Positions 17,592 through 29,399 of a stretch of 64,000 nt of DNA are shown here, one piece after another. Made by a program: the position numbers and the translations under genes. The stretch covers positions 5,208,001-5,272,000 of the forward strand of contig BSBM01000252.1 of the NCBI GenBank assembly GCA_027924585.1. Direction: 5' to 3'. The number at the start of each line of letters is the position of its first letter. Positions within the stretch are counted from its first letter, which is position 1. The notes under the pieces were generated by a model. It saw only the letters and a program-made list of their open reading frames with translations. It did no database searches and was not told the DNA's origin. Origin of the DNA: Larix kaempferi. Taxonomy: Eukaryota; Streptophyta; Pinopsida; Pinales; Pinaceae.

Positions 17592-20071
17592 CTCCCTTAA
17601 TGGCTACTCTGAATCTTCCTGGATTCGCTATTGGACTGTCGGTTTGGTTGGTTTCCACTCCGAATGCCTTGCATGCTCCTGACGCTTCTTTTGTGAGCAC
17701 CTCAAATCAAGAGCATCAGAACCCTGTGCCTCCTTTTCCAATAACATCTTCTCCTCCTCCTTCTACCTCATGTGGTGAAAGTAGCAATACTAGTAACCAG
17801 CAGTCTAAAAGGAATAGACGGAGGAAGAATAGGAAGAAGATGCCAAAACAAGGGGGCAGCAACCCAGCCTCTGCAAGTCATGCTGGGGGCAAGCACCCTT
17901 CCTTTGCAATTCATGCAGGTGGCATCTACCCAACCTCTGGAGGTCATGCTGGGAGAAAACTTTTAGTCACTAAAAATCATACTGAAAGTTTGTCTTCAAC
18001 CACTGTCAGTCATGTTGAGGACATGTCATTGATCACTGCTAGTCATATTAATGACAAGTCACCAGTTCCTGTGAGTCATACTGGAGACTCCAGATCAGCC
18101 ACTGCAAGTCATGCTAAGGAAGTTGACATTGTCGACAAACCAAACAAACAGAAGCTTAAGTTACCTTGTAAGTTTTGTGAGGGAGATCACCTTACTTACT
18201 TGTGCCCTATACTTCCAGATGTGCAAAAAGTGTGGTCCTTAGTTCAAAAGTCTGATGCTTCTGAGCAACCAGCCTCTGTGAGTCATGCTGGGGACAAGCT
18301 ATCAGCCAATGATAGTCATGCTGAGAGTACTGACGTGGTAAAGGAGTCTAAACCTATAGGATGAAAACCAAAGTTCCCTTGTAAACTTTGTAAGGGATAT
18401 CATCTTACTCACCGATGCCTTGCCATTCCAGAGGCAAGAAGAGTGTGGTCCATGTCTGAAGGAACCTCTATTCCTGAGTTGTCTATAGATTCCCTGCAGT
18501 CAGATCAACCTTTGGTTGATAAAGTGGTTGAACCAATGCAATCTTTGGTCGACCCCACTCTTCCTTCGGAGAGTGAAGTGATCAAATCGATGCAATCTTC
18601 GACTGATCCCATCAGTCCTTTAGCGATTGATGCACCTATTGTTGAAGTCTTCTGCTTTACCAGTTTGGATATTCCTGAAAATAGGGGCACTTCATCTGTG
18701 CCATGTGAACCCCTACCAAGCCCTAGGATTGTTTCCTTTGATTGGAATAGTCTAGCCAAGCCTCATCTTCCTTCTTCGACACCTTTCCAGATAAAGGTTG
18801 ATATCGGGAACCATACGGTTGATCGATGCATTGTTGATGAAGGTGCTTCTGTTAGTATCTTATCCGCTTATGCTTGGAGAGATTTGGGTTTCCCTAATGT
18901 TATTCCAGCTGCTAATTGGTCGTTGACCTTTGATAGAAGACCTAGTGAACCTATTAGATTCCTCCATCAGGCACCTATTACTTTGGGTGGAAAAATAGTC
19001 TTAGTTGATTTTATGGTTTTAAAGGACCTTGTGGATTTTGATATGATCCTCGAGCGTGATTACGTTTATGCTATGCATGCTGTGGTGTCTATGCTCTTTC
19101 GTGTGATGCATTTCCCTCATAACGAAAGCATCGTCACTATTGACTAGCTTGCATTTGTTGATCCTCCTTATTACCCAACTGTAGACCAGTCATATCCCTC
19201 GTCATTAGGCACTACTATGTCATATGGGACTTATGTGGCATATTGTTCCTTGAGTTCAACTGCTACTGAGAAGAAGTCTTTGAGTTCATGCTTACCTTCT
19301 CGAGACTTGGTCCCAGCTTTTGACCAAGTGACACCTCCATTTGAATGTTTAGATATGTGTTCTATCTGGGATGATATACTTCCTTCCGATGAAGTTTTCC
19401 TAGAGTCCATAGTATAGTCTGCCATTCATTTGGATGTTGATTCAGTCACAGTTATGTCCAGCCCTGGTTTGACCTTAAAGTCTGATCTTCCTACTGTTGA
19501 GTCTTTGGACTCTCCTATAGATCCGCAAATCGGTGTTCCTGCTGAGTGTGATTCTGCTTCTAGAATTTTCAACTCCCATGATGATGAATTTGTTTCTGCG
19601 GATTCCATCATGTCCTTCAACTTTGATCTTCATCCTGAAGTCGATATTGTTGATTGTAATTCCTAGGGCTTGGGTACCATAGAGTCTTCATTCGAAAAGT
19701 CTACCTTGTTTATGCCTGTTGTTGATGATAGTGAAGTTGAAAGTATTTCTACCACAGTGACTTGTATCGGGTCTTTCCTTACATATGTTTTAGATATGAT
19801 CCTGGTACTAATGTTTCTTGGAGACAGGATTCTTAGCTGGATGTATACTTGCTTACTGGTCATTTTCAACACCTTGTGCGACCATGTCAGGTATATTCGG
19901 AACCTTACATATAGGTTTAGGCTTCCCTTCTATTATGTTGCATTTGAACCTTTTTCCATCCGAATTCGCCATAGGGTCGAACCTGTTGGATATTGGTGTG
20001 TTAGCCATCTATTTATGCATTGTGCACCAGTCCGACAGCAGAGCCTACCTAACATGGGTCACCCTAGTTAG
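17592..20071 (+). pseudogene. Element B gag-protease ORF, broken by four stops
   Basis: One continuous frame interrupted only by TGA at 18362, TAG at 19145, TAG at 19415 and TAG at 19664. In order: MATLNLPGFAIG motif (shared with element A pol); Pro/Ser-rich stretch; Ser-His-Ala-Gly repeats; two zinc knuckles with the spacing C-x2-C-x3-H-x4-C (CKFCEGDHLTYLC and CKLCKGYHLTHRC); an aspartic protease with VDEGAS at about 18834-18851; then an acidic Ser-rich tail without known domain. There is no clear capsid domain and no RT. The stop at 19145 replaces a Gln that element A keeps in KIDQLTYYDP. Confidence 0.8.
17870..18120 (+). repeat. Ser-His-Ala-Gly protein repeats in element B gag
   Basis: Degenerate units with SHAGG, IHAGG, GHAGR, SHVED, SHIND, SHTGD and SHAKE at intervals of about 14-16 residues, with two further copies (SHAGD, SHAES) near 18280-18330. 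They precede the first zinc knuckle and flank it. Function unknown. Confidence 0.75.
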
Positions 20072-20490
20072 CACCCTTATGCCATTCTGGTCCCCATGCT
20101 GAGTTTTTCTCATAGGCTCGGGAGCCTTTTTAGATTTACCATGACTTTGAGAAGAAGCCTCATATCTTTCTTCCTCATATATTTCTGGCCATCCCTGATA
20201 AGGCTCCCATCTTTGTGTTCAAATTGCATATGCATCTGTTATGATCCCGCTTGCGCTAATGAGCCTGAAGCTGGCTTCCATGCTTTTATCCCGTTGTATA
20301 AGATTCCATCTCTGATCTCATTTCTACTAAGCCCTATATCATTTTGACCTCACAATTTGACACCTTTTACCTGGAGGAGACACACCCTGAGTGTACTTAT
20401 CTTGCTCATGTTCCTTGCATTAGGCATAGCTTTGTTGCATGTGCTTGGAGCTAGTTTCGCATGTCCCTGACACTCGTCTCCTCCCATTGC
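20072..20490 (+). other. Element B after the gag-protease frame, no gene seen
   Basis: Short overlapping open frames but no domain and no RT motif. The place where an autonomous element would have RT and integrase is occupied by repeats downstream. Confidence 0.5.
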
Positions 20491-20746
20491 GAGCATTCTT
20501 CTTTTACTTCGAGCTCGTTAAAAATAGTAAGTAGGTTACGAGCATTCTTTTTCCTTCACTTCGAGCTCGTTAAAAACAGTAAGTAGGTTACGAGCATTCT
20601 TCTACCTTCACTTCGAGCTCGTTAAAAACAGTAAGTAGGTTATGAGCAGTCTTCCACCTTTCCTTTGAGCTCATTAAAAATAGTAAGGAAGTTATGAGAA
20701 TTTTCTATATCTCCTTTGAGCTCATTAAAAACAGTAAGGAGGTCAT
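20491..20746 (+). repeat. 52 bp tandem repeats, each able to form a hairpin
   Basis: Five units start at 20491, 20541, 20593, 20645 and 20697. The core is GAGCTCGTTAAAAACAGTAA followed by GTAGGTTACGAGC. GCTCGT and ACGAGC can pair as a 6 bp stem. Later units are more diverged. Confidence 0.9.
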
Positions 20747-20810
20747 GAGTTTACTTTTCCGGACTCGTTAAACCTTTACGAAAAAGATCCCTATGGAGTT
20801 CTTTTAAGCC

Positions 20811-21420
20811 CTTTTCAGACTCCTTAAATAGGAAAAGTTTGTCGAGCATAGTTGTCTTTTCAGGCTCGTTAAAATAACTGAACCGACATCCACTTAGGTA
20901 TAGAATTACCCCTTTTCCGGGCCTTGGTGGATAATTTACAGAAAAGGTATACTCTAGGTATACTCTTGTATGCGCTAGAAGAGTTCTTCTTCCATCATTT
21001 TACACTTTTTCGGGGAAGGAGACTAACTTTACAAAAAAGGACCTTTGGAGTCGTCTTTAGGGTTTTCAGACTCTCGAAATGTGAAAACACCAAGCGAGCA
21101 TTCACCTACTCGGGCTCGATGTGAAATCCACGAGATGGTTGATAGAGGATTGTTTAAGGTTTTTCAACTCTATAAACAAGAAAACACCGCCGAGCACATA
21201 CCAATACAGGCTCGACATAAAATACATGGATAGGTGTATAGAGGACTGTTTAAGTTTTTCAACTCTATAAGTAAGAAAACACCGCCGAGCACAGACCAAT
21301 CTGGGCTCGATATAAAATCCACGGATAGGTGTATGGAGTTTTCTTCTAGGTTTTTCAGACTCCTTAAATATGAAAATACCGTCGAGCATGCTTTAGTTCT
21401 TTGTCAAGCTCGTTAAAACA
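20811..21420 (+). repeat. Hairpin array of element B, two alternating types
   Basis: Type 1 stems pair CTTTTC or GTTTTCA with GAAAAG or TGAAAAC (20811-20837, 20911-20947, 21062-21088, and decayed ones after 21150). Type 2 stems pair CGAGC with GCTCG (near 21095, 21195, 21288 and 21385). From about 21060 they alternate with a period near 100 bp. The first part aligns with the hairpin array of element A (3933-4222, opposite strand). Confidence 0.7.
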
Positions 21421-22919
21421 TGAAAAAGGAAAGGGAAGGAAAGAATGTTAAAATATCTTTCAATATGATGGCAGCAAGTCAACTATCTCCTTGAACAAAG
21501 CACCTGTTTTGATTCTATCAAACAAGTTGGGTTCTAGCATTGGCCTTAGGGTAAACCTGATCTCAGAGTTGCTACTCCTCCGTTTGGTTAGTCTTCCAAT
21601 CATTTGGAGAAACTGTTAATGTCTCCTACATTGCAAATTTTCATCATGGTCTCTTTGTGTTCAAAGCTTCCTAAGTCACTCTTGTGTTGTGCTCACTGTT
21701 CAAGGGTATAACCTATGTCATCCATTCTGCAGTTGCCTTGACCTCATGTGTCGGCCTTTCCTTGGTGTCAGTATGTTTCATCATGTGTTTAGTTCTACTC
21801 CAAATAAGCTCATACCTGTTTGAGTGTCCCTCATGTTGGATGATGGAGGATGCATTAAGGCCTCCCTTCCAACGAACTTCTTCCCATCGACTTCAATTCA
21901 TTGTGCTCTAGGAATGAATTTTAGAGTTTCGGTTAGTACCCTGGGGATTGCAGTCAGTAGTGGCAGTTTCCCTCGCTATTGGATAGATGGAAATACATCA
22001 ATGTCTCTTATCTGATGGATTCTTCAAGTGTTTGACGGCAAGACCATCTATTCGCACTTGCTTGAATGTACTAGGTGCCTTGGGTTCCATTTTAATTATT
22101 GGTGGACACCCTCGCGTTTGTTAAAGGTATACATCAATGACCAGTAATCAAACGATACCTCCCATGTTTTACATCAACTCATTTATTTGCATGGATAGGT
22201 TTGTACCTTGGGTTGTTTTTGGATGCAGACCTTGGGATCCTCGATAGCATCACCTCTTATGTTATCACCCAAGTTACGCAATACTGAGCCACACTCTTTT
22301 TGGGTCTTGATGAGACATAGATCTAGCTTGTTCTCTATGGCTATGTTCTCCAGTTTTGACATAGATCCACCTTGTATTTATGTGGCTATGTTTACACTTA
22401 TGTTCCTCATGGATCCACGCTTGTATTCTAGTGGCCATGATATATGCATCAGTATTTTGGATCATTATTGTATCCTCTTGGAGGTCATGTTCCACTATTT
22501 GAACATGGAAAGTTACCCCAAGGATGAGTTTGTCTTACATTGCCTTTGGTTTCAGGTACTTCATTTGAGCCTATGATTCTTGGTTTCTCTGTTCCTCCAT
22601 GATTCAACCCTTTGTTATTTATAATGTATTTCGGCCATCATTTCCTACACTCCCTCTGACCTCATACATTAGGGGTCATCTATTATAGCTTGAAATGACA
22701 CCTCTCCGTCTGTGACGATACTTGCTTCCCTTGGTCGCATGACGACACTTCTTGAGATCAAGTTCAGTCACACAACAGGACATTTGTGTATGGAGGAGTC
22801 ATTTGGGACACTAAAAATGGTTGAAATTACCTCATTCTTGACCCATTTGATGTATATGACCCTTAGGAACATTTCTCCAGACCAAACCATCTCCTACAAA
22901 TGAGCAAAAAATCCTGTTT
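21421..22919 (+). other. 3' internal region of element B, nothing recognised
   Basis: About 1.5 kb with only short open frames (for example 22208-22576) that have no domain and no homologue elsewhere in the window. No clear polypurine tract was found, so the start of the 3' LTR may lie inside this stretch. Confidence 0.4.
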
Positions 22920-23779
22920 TTGGCCATTTTTTAACATGAGCGCTGGTACACAGGCATGATAGTAGCGTGTGTACCCTACTCTAGTGTACAATAGTAGCAC
23001 TCAAACCCTTTTGAGCGTGACTCCACTGTTGCAATAGTAGCGCTCAACTCCATATGTATGCTACTTTGTCTACTGTAGAGTAGCGTACACCCCTGTTTTG
23101 GTCAAAATCTCAAAATTTTGGGAAGTTAAGTTGGTTGGGGAACCTCCTACTCGGTTATAACTTCTTTTCCTCTTCCTCACTGACTATATAAGGAGGGTAG
23201 AAGGGCCATGTGTGGGGACTAAGCCCAATTACAAAGTTATGCTGGAGGAATGGAGATCCGCATCCCCCTTTCTTGTGCTTCCGTTTTGGTAAACCCTAGC
23301 ATAGTTGATTAGAGGCTGGAATCCTTGGAGAACGGAAGCAGGAGACCTTGAATCTAGGTTTCATGAAGTGCCAAGCTTGAAGGAAGGTATAACTTTATGT
23401 ACTTGCTTTCATTCATTAATAAAGATCAGACATTCTTCTGTTTCCAAATATGACCTATTAATGTGTCTCAGATTTGATTATAGTTTGTTTATAATCTGAT
23501 GTCTCTTTATATTATGGATATTAGTATTATATATGTAGTCAAATGTATTTGAGAAAGGTATCAAGTTGTTTTGCAGGTTTGGGCATTGCGACACTGGATA
23601 AGCATTGAAGAGCGAGGGAGGCAAAGCTAGGATCAACCTTCTGAATGAGGTGCCTACATCTCTAAACCCTAATTTGTTCATTTATTTGTTGTATTTGTAG
23701 AATGCTTGTAAGTCTATCCTTATCACCATAAGTTGGTAGTTTCTCCCCTGAACTATAGGTGCATTTTCCCCACAACATC
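22920..23779 (+). repeat. Probable 3' LTR of element B (left edge uncertain)
   Basis: It ends in CCCCACAACA next to recognisable element E sequence. It has a TATA box (TATATAAGG at 23185-23193) about 595 bp from the end, close to the 610 bp seen in the LTR of element C. The upstream part repeats AGTAGCG motifs. Without the matching 5' LTR the left boundary cannot be fixed and may be several hundred bases further left. Confidence 0.5.
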
Positions 23780-24064
23780 CACCCACTTGCACCATCGTCC
23801 ACCTCGTCTTAACTGCTTCATTTATTTCCCGATATGACCAGTTCTCACTTTGCCAGTGTCGACAGGGCCCAATCCTTGTCGCCGTTCCATCTCTAGGTAT
23901 ATGAAATAAAGGCTTGTCATGGTTCCATCAACATATATATGAATTTGAACCTCGTTGTCATTTCATCGATGGACTCGCGAACTATGCGATGTACCTGTTT
24001 CATTGCTCTTTTTCTTTCTTTTTTTAATTTCTTTTATGATCATTTTTTTCTCTTTGTCGACCTT

Positions 24065-25215
24065 CTATCTTCCTCTGTTGAGGCACACCAGGCTATCCCA
24101 ATAGAGATTTAGCTGGCTCCGATTCACTAATTTCATCGAAAGTGTTCCATCCAACTTTTGCAATTGAACTACGCCCCCATCAGTAATAAAATTTATGACA
24201 TATGGACTAAGTGAATGCATTTTAAGCTTACCTGGGTGTTTTGCAAACTTAATGTCATACAGGAGTACCATGTCTCCATGCTGAAAGTGCTTATGCTTTA
24301 CATGGAGATCATGCCATGCGTCTGTCGATCTTTTTCCACTTGCTGCTGAAAACCCACAATGAAGCGATCTTCTTCCAGTTGTAGAAACTATGCCAATCTT
24401 AAGTTCAATCGCCCCATCGTCGCTCATGTCTCTCTTTGCTGCTATGTGCAAACTGGGGACAATGTACTCCAGAGGAATTAATGATTCTTGTCCATATACC
24501 ATCTCGAAGGGGGTATCTCCTGTCAATCTTTTGCATGTTTTTCTATAGGCCCATTATACCGCATGAATCTTCAAGTCCCAGTTGTCACAGTTTGTATTGC
24601 ACACCTTAGTGAGTGCATTCTCCAGAATTTTGTTCAGTGCTTCAACTTCTCCATTCTCGTGTGGGTGTTATGGAGTACTTCTTCTATGTTGAATATTAAA
24701 ATCCTCAGTCATTGCTTTGATGGTCTGATTTACAAAATGCATACCTTGGTCGGTCATCAAGATTTTTGGACACCCAAACCTAGTGACCACATTGTTGAAA
24801 AGAAATATTTCCTCTTTCACAACTCTGCAATCTTTCACTGGTGCTTCTTTGGCCCATGTTGTTAGGTAGTCTATCGCAGTAATGATGTACCTTGCACTCA
24901 TCATCTTTCCTGTTGGGTTAATGGGTCCCCCAAATTCTACTTCCCATTTGTCAAAAGGTTGTAATGTCAAATGGGGAACCAATGGAATCTCATCTCATTG
25001 TGATGGTTTCCCATCCTCTGACATACGTCAAAGCTATTAGAATAATCTGTTTCATCATCATGCATTGTTGGCCACCATAATCCAACTCCAAGTATATTTC
25101 TTGCGGTTGCATGCCCTCCATAATTCCCTCCGGTGATCACATCATGAGCCTTATCCAACACTCTTTCTTGATCATGTGGAAGGAAATATCGGCATAGGAT
25201 TTCATTTGGCCCCAT
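24065..25215 (-). pseudogene. Integrase of element E
   Basis: Three broken frames. 25215-24967 has the zinc-binding region (AHDVITGGNYGGHATARNI ... DVCQRMG). 24982-24668 has the catalytic core with TAIDYL and LMTDQGMHF. 24526-24065 has the C-terminal region (ESLIPLEYIVPSLHIA ... MVLLYDIKFAKHPGK). It aligns with the integrase of element G at 51430-52594. No chromodomain follows. Confidence 0.88.
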
Positions 25216-26480
25216 TAACCCAACAGGAAAGACCCTCGTTGATGCTACTTAGTTCCTCTCCTGATTCAATCCTTGACATATGATCAGGTCTTGAGTTCAA
25301 TCGTCTAGGATTCACGATTATTTTAAAGTCAAATTCCTGAAACAACAGCAACCATCGATAGCTCTTCCCCCCCAACACAGGCTTGTTGATTAGGTACTTC
25401 AGTGCTGAGTGTTCAGTAAACATCTTGAAATGTCCTCCTAGAAGATAATGTCAGAACCTTTGCAATGCATATACCATCGCTAGGAATTCTCTTTCTGTTG
25501 TTGTATAATTTTTCTTCGTGGTCGACAACTTCCTGCTAGAAAACGTGATAGGATGGTCGATCGACCCTTCTCCAAGCTGGTCCAATATCACCCCTAGCAT
25601 GACTAATGATGCATCTACGTGGACATGGAATTTTTTCTTCCAGTCGGGGAAGGCTAATATTGGTGCTGGAACCATCTTTTCCTTCAATATGTCAAGGCTC
25701 TTTTGACACTCATCATTCCATTCAAACTTCACATCTTTATTCAATAGCTTATCCATGGGCGCAGTAATCACTGCATACCCCTTTATGAAATTTCTATAAT
25801 ATTCTGCATGGCCCAACGTGGCTCTCAACTACTTTATTTTCATAGGTGCTGGTAAGTCGACAATGATCACATTTTTGGATGGGTCAACTAGCATACCTTC
25901 CTTGCATACAATATGTCCCAACAAGATACCAAATGGTGCACAAAATATATAATTATTTAAATTCAAAGAGATCTAATGCTGTCGACATCTTTCAAGCATC
26001 ATCCATAGGATCTCAACATGGTCTTTAACCAATCCATACGCAATCCAGTCATCCATATACACCGCCAAGAACTTGTGAATAAAGTCTTTGAAAGCAGTGA
26101 CAGTTAATCTTGAGAAAATTGCAAGGGTATTCTTGAGACCGAATGGCATTACTGTGTACTCATAGCAACCCCACTCTGTTACAAAGGTGGTTTGTGTCGA
26201 ACATTTTTTGCAATCTTGATCTAGTGATATCCTGAGAACCCATTTGTGAATGAATATAATTCATGTCCTCAGACACCTTCAAGTACTTCGCCAGTAAAGG
26301 GCCTGGGGAATGGATCATGAACACATGCATTATTCAACTTCCTTAAGTCGATGCATATCTGTATTTCACCAGTATTCTTCTTCTAGATGACCATCGGGTT
26401 GATCCATTCTGACTCCCCAACAGGCTCAATGATCCATGCATCCAGCATATGCTCTATATAATCCTTCACTTGTTCTTTGT
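25216..26480 (-). pseudogene. RT and RNase H of element E
   Basis: RNase H is clear at 25828-25202 (HVHVDASLVMLGVILDQLGE, SSRKLSTTKKNYTTTEREFL, FTEHSALKYLINKPVLGG). RT at about 25830-26480 is recognisable only in pieces across several frames, for example LRKLNNACVHDPFP near 26320. The RNase H keeps its first Asp. Confidence 0.82.
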
Positions 26481-27524
26481 ATCTGGGATTCAATCTATAC
26501 GGTCGCTTCTTCACTGGCTTAGAATCGGGTTTAAGGGGGGGTCTTCATCTTGCCTAAGTCCCTGGAAATGCCCTTCATCTCAGAAATATTTGTTGAGAAT
26601 AAATATTGAAATTCATGCAGTATGTCGGTGACCTTCCTGATTTTTCTGTCATCCCAATAGTCTCCAATACTGGTAAACTTTGGATTCTCCAATGACCCAA
26701 TATTTACTTTCTTAATTTTCAATGGTTGCTTGAATTTGTCGAATGGCATATCTGGTGCTTCAAATTCGCGACTTCCTTTTGACTATGGGACATAGACAGC
26801 TTGAGGATCTTCGTCATCATTAGGTCCTCCTGAAACATTGTAACATTCCATCATCATCTTTGGTGTCACCATCCATTGTGGTCCCATTTGTATTTCACTC
26901 GGAACTATCTCAAATATATTTTTGGGGATTACCTACAATGCACTGTCAATTAGAGGATTCTCATTGGAGAAACTGAATTTGCGACTGAAGCTAGTGGTTA
27001 GATCCTCCCACGTGGTTGTTCCTTGTCTCATCTCTACTTGGACGTACCAGATCCGTGACACTTAGTCTAACGTGTGGATGAATGCATGTACCTATTCTTT
27101 CTTTGGCCTCACCCCCCATGTATCCTGACATTTTCCTAGATGATCCCTTGGATCCATCGTTCCATCATACTTCTTTCCTTGGTAGAATTCATTTCCCCAA
27201 ATCCTACTTCCATTAATCGTCGACATTGTGCTAGCTTCTGATTGACAATTTGTGCGCACCCCACCACCTCGTTGGAGTGGCCTTCAATGCTTCATCTAAT
27301 GCTAATAGGCATTGTGGTTCTGATACTTTGTCTTCAAACTCATTGATGAATATTGCTAGGTTAAGTAGTCCTTCGTATGTCGATAGATCACATACTTCTG
27401 TCGCAACCCATCTCAGTGATTTAGTGATCCGCACACACTTCCTGAATGATACCTCATGCAACCGATTTTTCCAATTCTCTAGAGCCTCGTCAGATTCTGA
27501 TGATGCCAAAATGATACTTCTCAA
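26481..27524 (-). pseudogene. Second capsid-like domain and linker of element E
   Basis: 27524-27231 encodes ENWKNRLHEVSFRKCVRIT, LSTYEGLLNLAIFINEFED and ALKATPTRWWGAHK. It aligns with element G at 49030-49260. It resembles the start of a retrotransposon capsid (a short hydrophobic region, then RWWG) although gag proper lies upstream at 29769-30370. 26749-26531 is the linker before RT (TSIGDYWDDRKIRKVTDILHE), as in G at 49840. Confidence 0.7.
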
Positions 27525-28010
27525 CCCAATTCTCCATCGACGGTGGGATTGACGTAATATTCTAAGATATTATAGACATTGTCCCATCCTCTAATGAGCT
27601 CATCTCTCATTGGTTCAACATATCTATGTCCTACAAGTGGATCAAGTGGAGCAAGGAACCTCATGGCGCAGTTCTCGGAAGACATCATTCTTTTCTTGAA
27701 ATTGATAACTGCTTGATTTTCCATTGCCCAATCTATCCCCAACATCGCAGGATATGGACTGGTGTTATCAATGATCTCTATGATGTCAAAATATGCATAT
27801 TTCTTCAATTCTTCTACCTCGACTGGTAGATGAGGCAACCGACCTATTGGTGTAACATTGATCTGGTTTTCTAAACAGAGCTACACAGGGGACCATACTA
27901 GTTGTGGCTTCCCCATCTTTTTCCATGTTTGCTTGGTTAGGATATTCACATAAGATCCTAGATATAGAATGATGGAATCCATATCATATGCACCGATCTA
28001 GGAATTCATT
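27521..28010 (-). pseudogene. Aspartic protease of element E
   Basis: 27838-27521 is the C-terminal half (DNTSPYPAMLGIDWAMENQAV). The active-site segment near 27955 reads YLGS, where element G has DLGS and element F DMGS, so the catalytic Asp is lost. A frameshift separates it from the capsid-like domain. Confidence 0.78.
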
Positions 28011-28760
28011 CTCATCTCTCTTTCTATTTTCTTACTATACAGATGGTTGACTGCATGATCCTGTCGATACAAGAAGCCATCTATCTCTCCTAATGCTTCC
28101 TGATCCTTTTCTAATGTTAGGCAACTTTCTAGAAAACTTTTCAAAGTATTGATCTTTCCTGGTGACGTTTGCGACATTGTTGGGTCAAAAATTTGCGGCA
28201 TCCCATAGACAAGTTCATTTTGGAGTAAAAGTGTCGATTGAACATTATTCTTTATTAGTGCATCTCGTGCCTCCCAAAAAATTTCTTTCGCTTCTTCAAC
28301 ATCAAATCATACCTGTTTTTGGATCGCGGGTCAGACATTTGGTGGTATCCTATCTTCTCCTATCACAGGTCCTCCTATGGTTACTACTGCGACATTTATT
28401 GGTTGAATTGTTACCTCAACTGAGATCTTCTGCAAGTTATGAGTTTGATTCGGGTTCAGTTCAGGTTCGGGTTCGGTTGTGGTTATGGTGCCATATTAGT
28501 CTTCCACTTTGCGATTAGCTGGGGACAATCTTCAACAGTGTGATCAGTTGTGTTGCAATAGGTACAATGTGGGGTCTGATTTGGGAAATATCTCTGATAG
28601 TGTCCGACCTGCCCACAATTATAGCATGTGATCAGTCCTCGACTTTGACCAAAGGTTCCTCCACAACCAAAACCTATGCCACAACCACTACGATATCCTC
28701 CTCTCAGTCCTCCTCACTATGGGTTGAACTGTGACTGCTTGTACTGTGATGGATCATTAT
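28011..28760 (-). pseudogene. Gag C-terminal region of element E with zinc knuckles
   Basis: 28201-27998 encodes a spacer before the protease matching element G around 48330-48500 (FLESCLTLEKDQEAL). Near 28500-28650 the minus strand carries knuckle-like sequence (CTYCNTTDHTVEDC and a decayed CYNCG type). The fold-back element separates it from the other knuckles at 29400-29640. Confidence 0.65.
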
Positions 28761-28866
28761 AGAAATTTTAGAATCTAAATTTGGCCTCCTAAGGAAAATT
28801 ATAAAATAATACTGGAAATAATAAAATAATATTTAGCATACCTCATCAAATTTTGGAGGAAAAAAG

Positions 28867-29221
28867 AAAAACTACTTCTTCAATTCGTATTTTCAACTTA
28901 TCTCCCTGTATATTCACTCAAATTTCAATCACAGGCAGTTGTTGGATGGGGAATTCAATTCCACATCCAACTAGTACCCACTCACAATACTTTCATGTAA
29001 AAAACATGAAATACATGAAAACAAATGTGATGATGATGTCATCATCATGTTTTTCCATGTGTTTCTTCTTTTTGGTGCAGCGAGGTCTATCAAAAGTATG
29101 TCGAGTGGGTACTCGTTGGATGCATAATTGAATTCCCCATCCAATGGCTACTCGTGATCGAAATTTGAGTGAATATATAGTGAGATAAGTTGAAAATATG
29201 AATTGAAGAAGTAGTTTTTTC
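28867..29221. mobile_element. Fold-back or MITE-like inverted repeat, about 355 bp
   Basis: The left arm (28867-29037) and right arm (29040-29221) are inverted copies of roughly 85 percent identity over their outer 120 bases, for example AAAAACTACTTCTTCAATTC against the complement of GAATTGAAGAAGTAGTTTTT. They meet in ATGATGATGTCATCATCATG. No coding capacity. It lies inside the gag knuckle region of element E, so it inserted there. Target duplication not resolved. Confidence 0.8.
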
Positions 29222-29399
29222 ACTTTGACCTTTTTACCTTTTTACCTTTTTACCCAAAAATGGTGATTCATCCCCCATGGTTGACATCACCACCTTGAAT
29301 CCTATTGGTTGATTTTTATAGTACATTTATTTTGTTTTGAGGCCCATTTTTTACTCAAAATTTCTCTAATGTGTACTATGGATGCATTGGATATCTTTT

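Larger units (their letters stand above)
1..23779 (+). mobile_element. Element B: gag-protease Gypsy relative, split by element A
   Basis: A plus-strand retroelement whose single gag-protease frame starts at 1772, is interrupted by element A at 1861/17592, and resumes to about 20071. It ends in a probable 3' LTR near 23779. No reverse transcriptase, RNase H or integrase is visible between 20071 and the LTR, so it looks non-autonomous. Its protease, its MATLNLPG motif and its 3' hairpin region resemble those of element A, so I infer a Tat-related family. The 5' LTR is not identified and probably lies left of the window. At its right end B abuts element E and has probably inserted into it. Confidence 0.7.

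Noticed and set aside
20491-20746. CRISPR-like array of palindromic repeats
   Set aside because: The intervals are also conserved, there are no unique spacers, and the context is a plant retroelement.
22208-22576. 122-codon open frame in element B
   Set aside because: No similarity to anything else in the window and no domain; length is unremarkable for this composition.
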